Notes: generated from the sequence alone by a model not told the origin. Positions 9,938 through 18,599 are shown, numbered from the stretch's first letter. The stretch is DNA of 64,000 bases from Streptomyces sp. 7-21 (GCF_016741785.1 NZ_JAERRL010000004.1:186001-250000), one strand, 5' to 3'. Numbers and translations: made by a program.

Positions 9938-10983
9938 CCGCGCCGCAGCCCTCCTCCGCGCCGGGCACGTCCGCTGCCCCCGTCACGGACCTGGGGCTGC
10001 CGATGCGGGTGCCGATGCCGGTACCGGGCCCGGGGGCCGGCGGCCCGCCGGACGGGCTGCCGGCCCGCGTCCGCGTCCACGAGGTCGGCCCCCGCGACGG
10101 CCTCCAGAACGAGCCGGCGGTCATCCCCGTCGGGATCAAGGCCGAGTTCATCCACCGCCTGGCCGCCGCCGGAGTGCGCACGATCGAGGCGACCAGCTTC
10201 GTCCACCCCCGCTGGGTGCCCCAGCTCGCCGACGCCGAGGAGCTGTTCCCGCTGGTGGCACCGCTCGCCGGGACCGGCTGCCGCCTGCCGGTGCTGGTGC
10301 CCAACGAGCGCGGACTGGCGCGCGCGCTGGCCCTGGGCGCCCGGGAGATCGCCGTGTTCGCCAGCGTCACCGAGTCGTTCTCCCGTGCCAATCTCAACCG
10401 CTCGGTGGACGAGGCGCTCGCCATGTTCGCGCCGGTGGTCGCCCGCGCCGCCGCCGAGGGCGTGCCCGCGCGCGGGTACCTGTCGATGTGCTTCGGCGAC
10501 CCCTGGGAGGGGCCGGTGGACGTGGCGCGCGTGGTGGCGGTCGCGCGCCGCCTGCGCGACCTCGGCTGCCGCGAGCTGAGCCTGGGCGACACGATCGGCA
10601 CCGCCACTCCCGGCCACGTCGCGGCCGTGCTCACGGCTCTCGCCGAGGCGGGCATTCCCGCCCGCGAGCTGGCTGTCCACTTCCACGACACCTACGGGCA
10701 GGCGCTGTCCAACACCCTGACCGCGCTCCGCCATGGCGTCACCACCATCGACGCCAGCGCGGGCGGTCTTGGCGGCTGCCCGTTCGCCCGCAGCGCCACG
10801 GGCAACCTTGCTACGGAAGACCTGCTGTGGATGCTGCACGGTCTCGGCATCGAGACCGGCATCGACCTGGGCCAGCTCACCGCCACCAGCGTGTGGCTGG
10901 CCGACCGCCTCGGCCGCCCCAGCCCGTCCCGGACGGTCAGGGCGCTGGCACCCGCGTACTCCCACAAGGAGGCAGACCAATGA
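9934..10983 (+). CDS. hmgL: Hydroxymethylglutaryl-CoA lyase
   Basis: A 349-aa HMG-CoA lyase (TIM barrel, HMGL-like) that splits HMG-CoA into acetoacetate and acetyl-CoA, the last step of leucine catabolism. Key features are E-V-G-P-R-D-G-L-Q-N-E near residue 50 (catalytic Arg/Asp), H-F-H-D-T-Y-G-Q (metal ligands) and G-G-L-G-G-C-P-F-A (active-site Cys loop). The first 45 or so residues are a Pro/Gly/Met-rich extension not usual for the family. A later start could remove it, but the ATGA overlap with the upstream gene supports the first ATG. It also overlaps the next gene by 4 nt. Confidence 0.92.
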   Translation: MTAPQPSSAPGTSAAPVTDLGLPMRVPMPVPGPGAGGPPDGLPARVRVHEVGPRDGLQNEPAVIPVGIKAEFIHRLAAAGVRTIEATSFVHPRWVPQLADAEELFPLVAPLAGTGCRLPVLVPNERGLARALALGAREIAVFASVTESFSRANLNRSVDEALAMFAPVVARAAAEGVPARGYLSMCFGDPWEGPVDVARVVAVARRLRDLGCRELSLGDTIGTATPGHVAAVLTALAEAGIPARELAVHFHDTYGQALSNTLTALRHGVTTIDASAGGLGGCPFARSATGNLATEDLLWMLHGLGIETGIDLGQLTATSVWLADRLGRPSPSRTVRALAPAYSHKEADQ

Positions 10984-12143
10984 GCCTGGACCACCGTCTC
11001 AGCCCCGAGCACGAGGAGTTCCGCCGCTCCGTCGAAGAGTTCGCCCGCGACGTCGTCGCACCCGTGATCGGCGACTACTACGAGCGGCACGCCTTCCCCT
11101 ACGAGATCATCCGCGAGATGGGGAAGATGGGCCTGTTCGGCCTGCCCTTCCCCGAGGAGTACGGCGGCATGGGCGGCGACTTCCTGGCCCTGTGCCTGGC
11201 CATCGAGGAGCTGGCCCGCGTCGACTCCTCCGTCGCCGTCACCCTGGAGGCGGGCGTGTCGCTGGGCAGCATGCTCGTCTACCGCTTCGGCACCGAGGAG
11301 CAGAAGCGCCGCTGGCTGCCGCCGCTGGCCCGGGGCGAGAAGCTGGCAGCGTTCGGGCTCACCGAGCCGGAGGGCGGCTCCGACGCGGGCCGTCTGCGCA
11401 CGACGGCCAGGCGCGACGGCGACGAGTGGGTCATCGACGGCACCAAGTGCTTCATCACCAACTCGGGCACCGGCATCACCAGCCTGATCACCGTCGCGGC
11501 CGTCACCGGCCGCAAGCCGGACGGCTCGCCGCTGATCTCCACCCTGCTCGTCCCCGGCGGCGACCAGAAGCCGGCCGGGCTGACCATCGCCCCGCCGTAC
11601 TCCAAGGTGGGATGGAACGCCTCCGACACCCGCGAGCTGTCCTTCTCCGGGGTGCGGGTCCCGGCCGACAGCCTGCTGGGGGAGGAGGGGCGCGGCTACG
11701 CGCAGTTCCTCCAGGTGCTCGACGAGGGGCGCATCGCCTTCGCGGCGCTGGCCACGGGGCTGGCGCAGGGCTGCCTGGACCAGTCGCTGGCGTACGCCCG
11801 CACCCGCACGGCGTTCGGCGGGCCCATCGGCGAGCGGCAGGCGATCCAGTTCAAGCTGGCGGACATGGCGGCCCGGGTGCACACCGCGCGCCTGGCCTGG
11901 CGCGACGCCGCCTGCCGCCTGGCGGCGGGAGAGCCGTGCAAGCGGCAGGCGGCCATCGCCAAGCTCCACGCCTCCGACGTCGCGGTCGTCAATGCCCGCG
12001 AGGCGACGCAGATCCACGGCGGCTACGGCTTCATGAACGAATACCCGGTGGCGCGGATGTGGCGCGACGCGAAGATCCTGGAGATCGGCGAGGGCACGAG
12101 CGAGGTGCAGCGGATGCTCATCGCCCGTGACCTGGGCCTGTGA
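10980..12143 (+). CDS. acdH: Acyl-CoA dehydrogenase (branched/short chain)
   Basis: A 387-aa FAD-dependent acyl-CoA dehydrogenase that introduces the alpha,beta double bond in acyl-CoAs. N-terminal, beta-sheet and C-terminal domains are all present: F-G-L-T-E-P-E-G-G-S-D-A-G in the middle and Q-I-H-G-G-Y-G-F-M-N-E-Y near the end. The C-terminal I-G-E-G-T-S-E-V-Q keeps a Glu at the canonical catalytic position of short/medium-chain enzymes, whereas typical isovaleryl-CoA dehydrogenases have a small residue there. Substrate range may therefore be broader than isovaleryl-CoA. It overlaps hmgL by 4 nt and ends the operon. AcdH of Streptomyces, in the same gene order, is linked to branched-chain amino acid catabolism. 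Confidence 0.9.
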   Translation: MSLDHRLSPEHEEFRRSVEEFARDVVAPVIGDYYERHAFPYEIIREMGKMGLFGLPFPEEYGGMGGDFLALCLAIEELARVDSSVAVTLEAGVSLGSMLVYRFGTEEQKRRWLPPLARGEKLAAFGLTEPEGGSDAGRLRTTARRDGDEWVIDGTKCFITNSGTGITSLITVAAVTGRKPDGSPLISTLLVPGGDQKPAGLTIAPPYSKVGWNASDTRELSFSGVRVPADSLLGEEGRGYAQFLQVLDEGRIAFAALATGLAQGCLDQSLAYARTRTAFGGPIGERQAIQFKLADMAARVHTARLAWRDAACRLAAGEPCKRQAAIAKLHASDVAVVNAREATQIHGGYGFMNEYPVARMWRDAKILEIGEGTSEVQRMLIARDLGL

Positions 12144-12155
12144 GACCCCCGGGGC

Positions 12156-13376
12156 TCAGGGGGACTGGGTGAGCAGCCGCTGCTCCAGGGCGACGATGTC
12201 CTTGACCGGGGTGTCGAAGTTGCTCAGCACCACGGTCGTCCAGCCCGTCTCCGGGTAGACGCTCAGGTTGCACGCCTTGCCGGGCCCGCTGCCGGTGTGC
12301 CCCCAGACCGCCTGGTGGCTGACGATGGACTCGATGAACCCGTAGCCGTACAGCACGCACTGGCACGGCGGCACCGGGATCTCGTCGCGGGTCCCGGCAA
12401 GCTTGCCGGTGGTGAACAGCTGCACATACGCGTCGTCGACCAGGCTGCCGTCGCGCAGCGCCGCCGCGAAGCGCACCAGGTCCGTGGCCGTGGCGTACAG
12501 GCCGGTGGCCGGGCCGCCGATGAACGCCTGGTGCTCCGAGGCCGTCAGGTCCGCACGCTCGCCTGGGGGCTGGGTGTAGTACGCGTGGGCGGCGGTGGGG
12601 TCGGAGCCGAGCTCCGGGCGGGTCAGGAAGGCGGAGCCGGTCATGCCGGCCGGGCGCAGTACGTGGTCACGCACGTACGTGTAGTAATCGAGGCCCGTTA
12701 CCTCGCGGATGATGGCGCCGAGCAGGAAGAACCCGGAGTTGCTGTAGTGGAAGCCGCCGGTGGCGTGCTCCAGGTCCGCGGCCCGGATCGCCGCCATCGT
12801 GGCCTGCCACTCCTCCTCGGCGCTGGCGCGGCTGGCCGCGCCGCGCTGGTAGGCCGGGGACTGGGAGTAGTCGCCGAAGCCGGAGCTGTGGGTGAGCAGG
12901 TGGTGCACGGTGACGCGCTCGGACGCCTCCCGGGAGAAGCCGCCGAGGAACGCGCCGAGGGGGTCGGTGAACTGGATGGCGCCCCGCCGCACGAGCTGGG
13001 CGACGGCGGTGGCGGTGATGCACTTGGTGACGGAGGCGAGGTCGAAGCGCGTGTGCGCGTCGTTGCGGATGCCCTCGGCCTCGTTGGCCATGCCGTAGGT
13101 GCGGTGCAGCACGGGAATGCCCTGGCAGGCGGCCATCACGGTGCCGGAGAACTCGCCGCGCTCGGCGCGCTCGCGGACGAACTGGTCCAGCTCGCCGCCT
13201 GGCAGCATGCCGGGGAACGCGTCGGGGCTGGTGGAGCCCGGTGCCGGCGCGGCGTCCGCCGCCTGGGCGCGGGCCGTTCCGGCGGCGAGCTGGCCCGCGG
13301 CGAGGGAGACCCCCGCCGCTCCCAGCAGTGAGCGCCTGGTCAGCCGGATGGCGGGATCAGATGAGGTCCGGGTCAT
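12156..13376 (-). CDS. Tat-exported serine hydrolase (beta-lactamase/class C, DD-peptidase-like)
   Basis: A 406-aa secreted penicillin-binding-protein-like hydrolase. The N-terminus has a twin-arginine signal (T-R-R-S-L-L-G-A-A-G, then an Ala-rich stretch to A-R-A-Q-A), so it is exported folded. The active-site triad of the family is present: S-V-T-K near residue 113 (nucleophile Ser, Lys), Y-S-N near residue 206 and H-T-G near residue 363. This class includes D-alanyl-D-alanine carboxypeptidases, esterases and class C beta-lactamases, and the sequence alone does not separate them. A Shine-Dalgarno GAGAGGA precedes the ATG. The gene is convergent with acdH, only 12 nt away. Confidence 0.88.
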   Translation of the reverse strand: MTRTSSDPAIRLTRRSLLGAAGVSLAAGQLAAGTARAQAADAAPAPGSTSPDAFPGMLPGGELDQFVRERAERGEFSGTVMAACQGIPVLHRTYGMANEAEGIRNDAHTRFDLASVTKCITATAVAQLVRRGAIQFTDPLGAFLGGFSREASERVTVHHLLTHSSGFGDYSQSPAYQRGAASRASAEEEWQATMAAIRAADLEHATGGFHYSNSGFFLLGAIIREVTGLDYYTYVRDHVLRPAGMTGSAFLTRPELGSDPTAAHAYYTQPPGERADLTASEHQAFIGGPATGLYATATDLVRFAAALRDGSLVDDAYVQLFTTGKLAGTRDEIPVPPCQCVLYGYGFIESIVSHQAVWGHTGSGPGKACNLSVYPETGWTTVVLSNFDTPVKDIVALEQRLLTQSP

Positions 13377-13665
13377 GGATGTCCTCTCAGTCGCGAACGG
13401 TGATGGAGCGGGACACCCCCCGGGCGGGAAACGTAGACCCGTCGCCGCAAAGAACCTGTCAGGAAACGGTCAGCGGCGGCTTGTTAAGCGTCTTTTCATG
13501 GTCGTCTCCTGGGGCGTCCCGCGGCCGGCCGCCGGGCGTCCCACCGGTGCCGCCGGACGCCCCCGAGCGGTGCCGCGGACGAGGCGTGCGACACGCCCGT
13601 GCCCGAAATCGGGCAGGAATGTTGCGAATGAGCACCCGACCGCACAGTATCGGGGGGTGCTCTCG
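13377..13665. other. Intergenic region between divergent genes
   Basis: About 290 nt without a supported gene. It should contain the promoters of the leftward serine hydrolase and of the rightward small gene. A short inverted repeat (GCCCGA-aa-TCGGGC, about 13600-13613) is the only structure I noted. Confidence 0.3.
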
Positions 13666-13932
13666 ATGCCGAACGCCCACGACGACCTCGTGGATCACCT
13701 GGTGCGCAGCACGCCGCTCGGGCGCGGCGAGGCGGCTCGCGTGATCCTCGACGTGCTGGCGTACTTCGACGAGACGGTCGAGGAGTTCGTCCGGCGGCGG
13801 CACCGGGAGCTGCGAGGGCGGGGGATCACCAACGAGGTGATCTTCCAGCGGATCGCCGAGGAGCTGCGCCACCGGGCCGTGGCACCTCCCGAGCTGTCCC
13901 AGCGGCAGCTGCGGCGGATCGTCTACGGCTGA
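13666..13932 (+). CDS. Small conserved-looking protein of unknown function upstream of glmS
   Basis: An 88-aa charged, probably all-helical protein (M-P-N-A-H-D-D-L-V at the start) with many Arg, Glu and His and no Cys, signal or membrane segment. It begins after a G-rich Shine-Dalgarno-like run (13652-13657); a GTG three codons upstream is an alternative start. It ends 68 nt before glmS, in the same direction, so it may share the glmS transcript. Codon use is typical of the genome and the composition is not that of a random frame. I do not recognise a named domain. Helical pattern and charge suggest a protein- or nucleic-acid-binding role, but that is only a guess. Confidence 0.65.
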   Translation: MPNAHDDLVDHLVRSTPLGRGEAARVILDVLAYFDETVEEFVRRRHRELRGRGITNEVIFQRIAEELRHRAVAPPELSQRQLRRIVYG

Positions 13933-14000
13933 CCGGCCGGCCCGGCGGCGTCGGCACGCAGTGACCACCAGCGGTAAAAACGGCGGCAAGAGGAGTCTGT

Positions 14001-15821
14001 ATGTGCGGCATTGTGGGATATGTCGGGAGAAGGGACGTCGCTCCCCTCCTCCTCGAGGGGTTGCAGCGGCTCGAGTACCGCGGCTACGACTCCGCGGGCA
14101 TCGCCATCCACTCCAGCGGCAGGGGCGGCGGGCTGAAGGCCGTCAAGAACAAGGGCCGCGTGCGTGAACTCGAGGAGAAGATCCCCGCCCGGTTCGCCGG
14201 GACCTGCGGCATCGCCCACACCCGCTGGGCCACGCACGGCGCCCCGAACGACGTCAACGCCCACCCCCACCTCGACCCCAAGGGCCGCGTCGCCGTCGTC
14301 CACAACGGCATCATCGACAACTCCGCCGATCTGCGCTCCCGCCTGGCCGCCGACGGCGTGGAGCTGGCCTCCGACACCGACACCGAGGTGCTGGCCCACC
14401 TGGTGGCCCGCTCCGAGGCCGAGACGCTGGAGGAGAAGGTCCGCGAGGCGTTGCGCCTGATCGACGGCACCTACGGCATCGCCGTCCTCCACGCCGACTT
14501 CCCCGACCGCATCGTCGTGGCCCGCAACGGCTCGCCCGTCGTGCTCGGCATCGGCGAGAAGGAGATGTTCGTCGCCTCCGACGTCGCCGCGCTCATCAGC
14601 CACACCCGCCAGGTGATCACCCTGGACGACGGTGAGATGGCCACCATCCGGGCCGACGACTACCGCACCTACACCACCGACGGCAGCCACACCGCCGCCT
14701 CCCCGACCACCGTGGAGTGGGAGGCGGAGAGCTACGACATGGGCGGCCACGACACCTACATGCACAAGGAGATCGCCGAGCAGCCCGAGGCGGTCGACCG
14801 CGTGCTCCGCGGCCGGATCGACGACCGCTTCGCGACCGTGCACCTGGGCGGGCTGAACCTCGACGCCCGCGGCGCCCGGGCGATGCGCCGCGTGAAGATC
14901 CTCGGCTGCGGCTCCGCCTACCACGCCGGGCTCATCGGCGCCCAGATGATCGAGGAGCTGGCCCGCATCCCCGCCGACGCCGAGCCCGCCAGCGAGTTCC
15001 GCTACCGCAACGCCGTCGTCGATCCCGACACCCTCTACATCGCGGTCAGCCAGTCCGGCGAGACCTACGACACCCTCGCCGCCGTGCAGGAGCTCAAGCG
15101 CAAGGGCGCCATGGTGCTCGGCGTCGTCAACGTCGTCGGCTCCGCGATCGCCCGCGAGACCGACGGCGGGGTGTACGTCCACGCCGGGCCCGAGGTGTGC
15201 GTCGTGTCCACCAAGTGCTTCACCAACACCGCGGTGGCCTTCGCGCTGCTCGCGCTCCACCTCGGCCGGGTCCGCGACCTGTCCGTGGCCGACGGCAAGC
15301 GGATCATCGACGGCCTGCGGCGGCTGCCCGGCCAGATCAGCGAGATCCTGGCGGGGGAGGACCGGATCGCCGCGCTGGCGGCCGAGTTCGCCCAGGCCAA
15401 GAGCATGATGTTCGTGGGCAGGGTCCGCGGTTTCCCGGTCGCCAAGGAGGCGTCCCTGAAGCTGAAGGAGGTCTCCTACATCCACGCCGAGGCGTACCCG
15501 GCCTCGGAGCTGAAGCACGGCCCGCTCGCCCTGATCGAGCCCGCCGTGCCGACGGTGGCGATCGTGCCCGACGACGAACTGATGGAGAAGAACCGGGCGA
15601 CGCTGGAGGAGATCAAGGCGCGCAACGGCCGCATCCTCGCCGTGGCGCACCAGGAGCAGCCGAAGGCGGACGAAACGATCGTCGTGCCGCGTAACGAGCC
15701 GGAGCTCGATCCCGTGCTGATGGGCATCCCGCTCCAGCTGCTCGCCTACCACACCGCCCTGGCGCTGGGCCGGGACATCGACAAGCCGCGGAACCTGGCC
15801 AAGTCCGTCACGGTGGAGTGA
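14001..15821 (+). CDS. glmS: Glutamine-fructose-6-phosphate aminotransferase (isomerizing)
   Basis: A 606-aa glucosamine-6-phosphate synthase, the entry enzyme to UDP-GlcNAc and cell-wall precursors. Cys2 of M-C-G-I-V-G-Y is the glutaminase nucleophile. The N-terminal amidotransferase runs to about residue 230 (H-T-R-W-A-T-H-G, H-N-G-I-I-D-N). Two SIS sugar-isomerase domains follow (C-G-S-A-Y-H-A-G; S-Q-S-G-E-T-Y-D-T; E-L-K-H-G-P-L-A-L), ending in K-S-V-T-V-E. Length is normal. A good GAGGAG Shine-Dalgarno precedes the ATG. I see no glmS ribozyme upstream, as expected for actinobacteria. Streptomyces often carry two glmS genes, and this is the copy near adpA. Confidence 0.96.
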   Translation: MCGIVGYVGRRDVAPLLLEGLQRLEYRGYDSAGIAIHSSGRGGGLKAVKNKGRVRELEEKIPARFAGTCGIAHTRWATHGAPNDVNAHPHLDPKGRVAVVHNGIIDNSADLRSRLAADGVELASDTDTEVLAHLVARSEAETLEEKVREALRLIDGTYGIAVLHADFPDRIVVARNGSPVVLGIGEKEMFVASDVAALISHTRQVITLDDGEMATIRADDYRTYTTDGSHTAASPTTVEWEAESYDMGGHDTYMHKEIAEQPEAVDRVLRGRIDDRFATVHLGGLNLDARGARAMRRVKILGCGSAYHAGLIGAQMIEELARIPADAEPASEFRYRNAVVDPDTLYIAVSQSGETYDTLAAVQELKRKGAMVLGVVNVVGSAIARETDGGVYVHAGPEVCVVSTKCFTNTAVAFALLALHLGRVRDLSVADGKRIIDGLRRLPGQISEILAGEDRIAALAAEFAQAKSMMFVGRVRGFPVAKEASLKLKEVSYIHAEAYPASELKHGPLALIEPAVPTVAIVPDDELMEKNRATLEEIKARNGRILAVAHQEQPKADETIVVPRNEPELDPVLMGIPLQLLAYHTALALGRDIDKPRNLAKSVTVE

Positions 15822-15871
15822 GGCGGGCCACCGCGGCGTGAACCGGCGGCAGCGGCCGGCTCAGGACGCAG

Positions 15872-15921
15872 GGCGGCCCCCGGCGGAGTGCGTGCCACCA
15901 AACGCACCCCCGGGGGCCGCC
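15872..15921. terminator. Terminator downstream of glmS
   Basis: A long GC-rich hairpin whose outer arms (GGCGGCCCCCGG.. and ..CCGGGGGCCGCC) enclose an inner GTGCGT/ACGCAC stem. It is 50 nt after the glmS stop. Confidence 0.75.
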
Positions 15922-16113
15922 ATCACGCCGGCGTCGCCCATTACGCCGGCAGGAGGAGCCATCCGGCGGGTCCGTCACCTCCCGCCAGACGGCTAAAGCC
16001 TTACGTCTCCTGTTATGCCCATCACAAGCGCACAATCCACCCCTTCGAGGCGATGAGTTTGGTGAACGACCGGTGACAGTGGCGGGAGCCGGCTCCCCTC
16101 TGTCCTCACACGC

Positions 16114-16647
16114 CTACGGAATGACGATCACGGGCCGCTGCGCGCGCCGGGCCAGCCGGCCGGAGACCGAGCCGAAGAGGCGGCCGAGCAGGCCGTGCGT
16201 GGTGCCCACGACGATCGCGTCGGCCTCATACTCGCGGCCGACCTCCTCCAGTTCGTGGCAGATGTCGCCGCCGCGCTCCAGCAGCACCCAGGGGACGTCG
16301 GCGAGATAGTCGGAGCAGGCCAGCTCCAGGCCGAGTACCTCGGTGCGGTGGTCGGGAACGTCAACGAGCGCCGGCGGCTCGCAGCCGGCCCACACGGTGG
16401 TGGGCAGCCGGTTCGCCACGTGCACGATGATCAGCCCCGAGGAGGACCGCTGGGCCATGCCGACGGCATAGGCGAGAGCGCGCTCGCTCGATGTGGAGCC
16501 GTCGAAGCCCACGACCACGCCGTGCTGGAACGCGGGGTCGCGGGCCGGCTGTGCGTCCGCGGGATCCGGGTCCACCGGGTCGGGAGTGGCGGAGGGATCG
16601 GCCACGCGGCGGCGATCCGCTGGTTCGGGGAACTCGTGTCCAGCCAT
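16114..16647 (-). CDS. Universal stress protein (UspA) family, single domain
   Basis: A 177-aa UspA-fold protein. It opens with a 40-residue Asp/Pro/Ala-rich tail, then V-V-G-F-D-G-S-T-S-S-E-R-A-L, typical of the first strand and helix, and ends with R-R-A-Q-R-P-V-I-V-I-P. The usual ATP-binding signature near the end (Gly-2x-Gly-9x-Gly-Ser/Thr) is altered: the motif reads G-T-T-H-G-L-L-G-R-L-F-G-S, with His in place of the second Gly and a shorter spacer. ATP binding is therefore uncertain. There is one Usp domain, not the tandem form common in Streptomyces. It is divergent from adpA across a long gap. Role probably stress-related. Confidence 0.8.
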   Translation of the reverse strand: MAGHEFPEPADRRRVADPSATPDPVDPDPADAQPARDPAFQHGVVVGFDGSTSSERALAYAVGMAQRSSSGLIIVHVANRLPTTVWAGCEPPALVDVPDHRTEVLGLELACSDYLADVPWVLLERGGDICHELEEVGREYEADAIVVGTTHGLLGRLFGSVSGRLARRAQRPVIVIP

Positions 16648-17417
16648 CGGAGCCTCAGCGATGTGTCAGTGAGGAAACCTCGAGAGCGGGCCGCGGACAG
16701 GGGTGGGACACGTGGCCGCCGGGCCTTGGGACAAGGCGTGGCAGGGATGCGGCAGACAGGGGGCGGGGGACGCTGCCACTCGGTCCACTGTTCCACCTCC
16801 CAGGGTACGGCGTGGCCTGTGTATGCCCAGAGACCGGGCGCATACCCCGCTGCCGGTCCCTGAAACCATGGGCGTGCAGCATGCCGTACGCCGTCGCACG
16901 GCGCAATGCCGTCGGGCATATTCCGGCAGGTACCGCTCCAGAGCGTGACTAATCGGCCGGACGGCGCGTTGATCCCTCTCTGCCCGGGTGTGCCTGCCGT
17001 TCCGCGCAACGTCCCTCGTTATGCCCGTCATCATCTGCGCCGGGGCATCTCTGCTCCGCTTCGCCGAGCGCTTCCTTCCGGCAACCTCAACCGCGATTTT
17101 CGGCCAACTTTCGAGAAGTTGACACTCTGTGCGATCACGTGCCGTCAACACAGGAGAGCGGCCGCAGTACTTGAGGTCACTCGCGGCGTCAGCGCCGCTC
17201 CCGGCCCTGCGAGAAGGGGAGGCGTACTTCCGCCAACTGCCCGTACGTGTAACGCTTCCTGATCGAATGCTTCACGCCACGCTGCCATGTCGATTTAGCG
17301 CCGAGTGATGAACTTGTCCCGTCAACCTCATCCGACGCAGTAGATTCGATCTTGGCAATCACGTCGGGGGAAACGTGCAGGACCGAGAGGATGCGACGAC
17401 CGAGGGAACTGAGGAGC
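16648..17417 (+). promoter_or_regulatory. Long adpA upstream control region
   Basis: A 770-nt stretch without a convincing gene and less GC-rich than its flanks. Long, multi-protein-bound upstream regions are known for adpA in Streptomyces (autoregulation and gamma-butyrolactone receptors). I see an inverted repeat CAACTT-N5-AAGTTG at 17105-17121 touching a perfect TTGACA at 17119-17124, a plausible -35 with an overlapping operator. No good -10 is visible at the right distance. Small frames here lack codon bias and start signals. Confidence 0.5.
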
Positions 17418-18530
17418 ATGAGCCAGGACCCAACGCACGGCCCCGAGCCCGCCGTCAAGCTCGCCGCCCGGCGTCGCCGCGAGATCGTCGCGGTGCTGCT
17501 GTTCAGCGGCAGCCCCATGTTCGAAAGTTCCATCCCGCTGTCCGTCTTCGGTGTGGACCGGCAGGACGCCGGAGTGCCCCGCTACCGGCTGCTCGCCTGT
17601 GCCGGGGAGGAAGGGCCGCTGCGCACCACCGGCGGACTTGAACTGCGCGCCCCCTACGGTCTGGGGGCCGTCTCCCGGGCGGGCACCGTCATCGTCCCCG
17701 CCTGGCGGTCCATCACGGGCCCGCCCCCGGCACCCGCGCTCGCCGCGCTGCGCCGGGCACACGCCGAGGGCGCGCGTGTGATCGGGCTCAACACCGGAGC
17801 CTTCGCCCTGGGCGCCGCCGGGCTGCTCGACGGCCGCCCCGCCACCACCCACTGGATGTACGCGCCCACGCTGGCCAAGCGCTACCCCTCGGTCCATGTG
17901 GACCCCAGGGAGATGTTCGTCGACGACGGCGACATCCTCACCTCGGCCGGCACGGCCGCCGGTATCGACCTGTGCCTCCACATCGTCCGCCTCGACCACG
18001 GCCCCGAGGCCGCGGCCGCCCTGGCCCGCCGCCTGGTGCTGCCGCCCCGCCGGGGCAACGGCTCGGAGAGCGGGTCCCTGCGCCACCTCGACAAGTCTTT
18101 ACCAGAGGACATCGGGGCCGACCCGCTCGCCGAGGTCGTGGCCTGGGCGCTGGAGCACCTGCACGAGCAGTTCGACGTCGAGACCCTGGCCGCGCGCGCC
18201 TATATGAGCAGGAGAACGTTTGACAGGCGTTTCCGGGCCTTGACTGGGAGCGCTCCCCTGCAATGGCTCATCACGCAGCGTGTTCTCCAGGCGCAGCGGC
18301 TGCTGGAGGTCTCCGACTACTCGGTGGACGAGGTCGCAGGCCGCTGCGGCTTCCGCTCCCCGGTGGCGCTGCGCGGGCACTTCAGACGCCAGCTGGGGGC
18401 CTCGCCGGCCGCCTACCGGGCCGCCTACCGCGCCCGCCAGCAGGAGAACGCCGCGGCGGGCCGGAACAAGCCCGCCAACGACAACTACTCGCCGCGGGTG
18501 CCGGGCCAGCGGGGCCGCTCGTCGGCATAA
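17418..18530 (+). CDS. adpA: AdpA, AraC-family master developmental regulator
   Basis: A 370-aa transcription factor controlling morphological development and secondary metabolism in Streptomyces. Residues about 15-205 are a DJ-1/PfpI (GATase1-like) dimerisation domain. Residues about 235-335 are an AraC double helix-turn-helix, including A-R-A-Y-M-S-R-R-T-F-D-R-R-F and V-A-G-R-C-G-F-R-S-P-V-A-L-R. These match my memory of AdpA very closely. The in-frame TTA codon between the domains is the classic bldA target. Oddities: the elbow that normally reads G-L-C-T-G-A-F here reads G-L-N-T-G-A-F, losing the Cys, and the C-terminal tail is shorter than in the roughly 400-aa homologues. The ATG after GAGGAG is chosen over one 22 codons upstream, which is outside the conserved start. 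Confidence 0.95.
   Translation: MSQDPTHGPEPAVKLAARRRREIVAVLLFSGSPMFESSIPLSVFGVDRQDAGVPRYRLLACAGEEGPLRTTGGLELRAPYGLGAVSRAGTVIVPAWRSITGPPPAPALAALRRAHAEGARVIGLNTGAFALGAAGLLDGRPATTHWMYAPTLAKRYPSVHVDPREMFVDDGDILTSAGTAAGIDLCLHIVRLDHGPEAAAALARRLVLPPRRGNGSESGSLRHLDKSLPEDIGADPLAEVVAWALEHLHEQFDVETLAARAYMSRRTFDRRFRALTGSAPLQWLITQRVLQAQRLLEVSDYSVDEVAGRCGFRSPVALRGHFRRQLGASPAAYRAAYRARQQENAAAGRNKPANDNYSPRVPGQRGRSSA
18099..18101 (+). other. adpA: TTA leucine codon in adpA (bldA target)
   Basis: In-frame TTA for the Leu of S-L-P-E-D in the linker between the two domains, the conserved position in adpA. In Streptomyces only the bldA tRNA reads TTA, which makes translation development-dependent. Confidence 0.93.
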
Positions 18531-18599
18531 CCGCCGTGGCGGCGGGGTCACCCCGCCGCCCGGCCGGTCACGCTGAGCGAACGGCCGCGAACACCGACG

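Noticed and set aside
16431..17262. Several overlapping ORFs in the adpA upstream region
   Set aside because: They lack codon bias, ribosome-binding sites and protein-like composition, and they contradict each other across frames.
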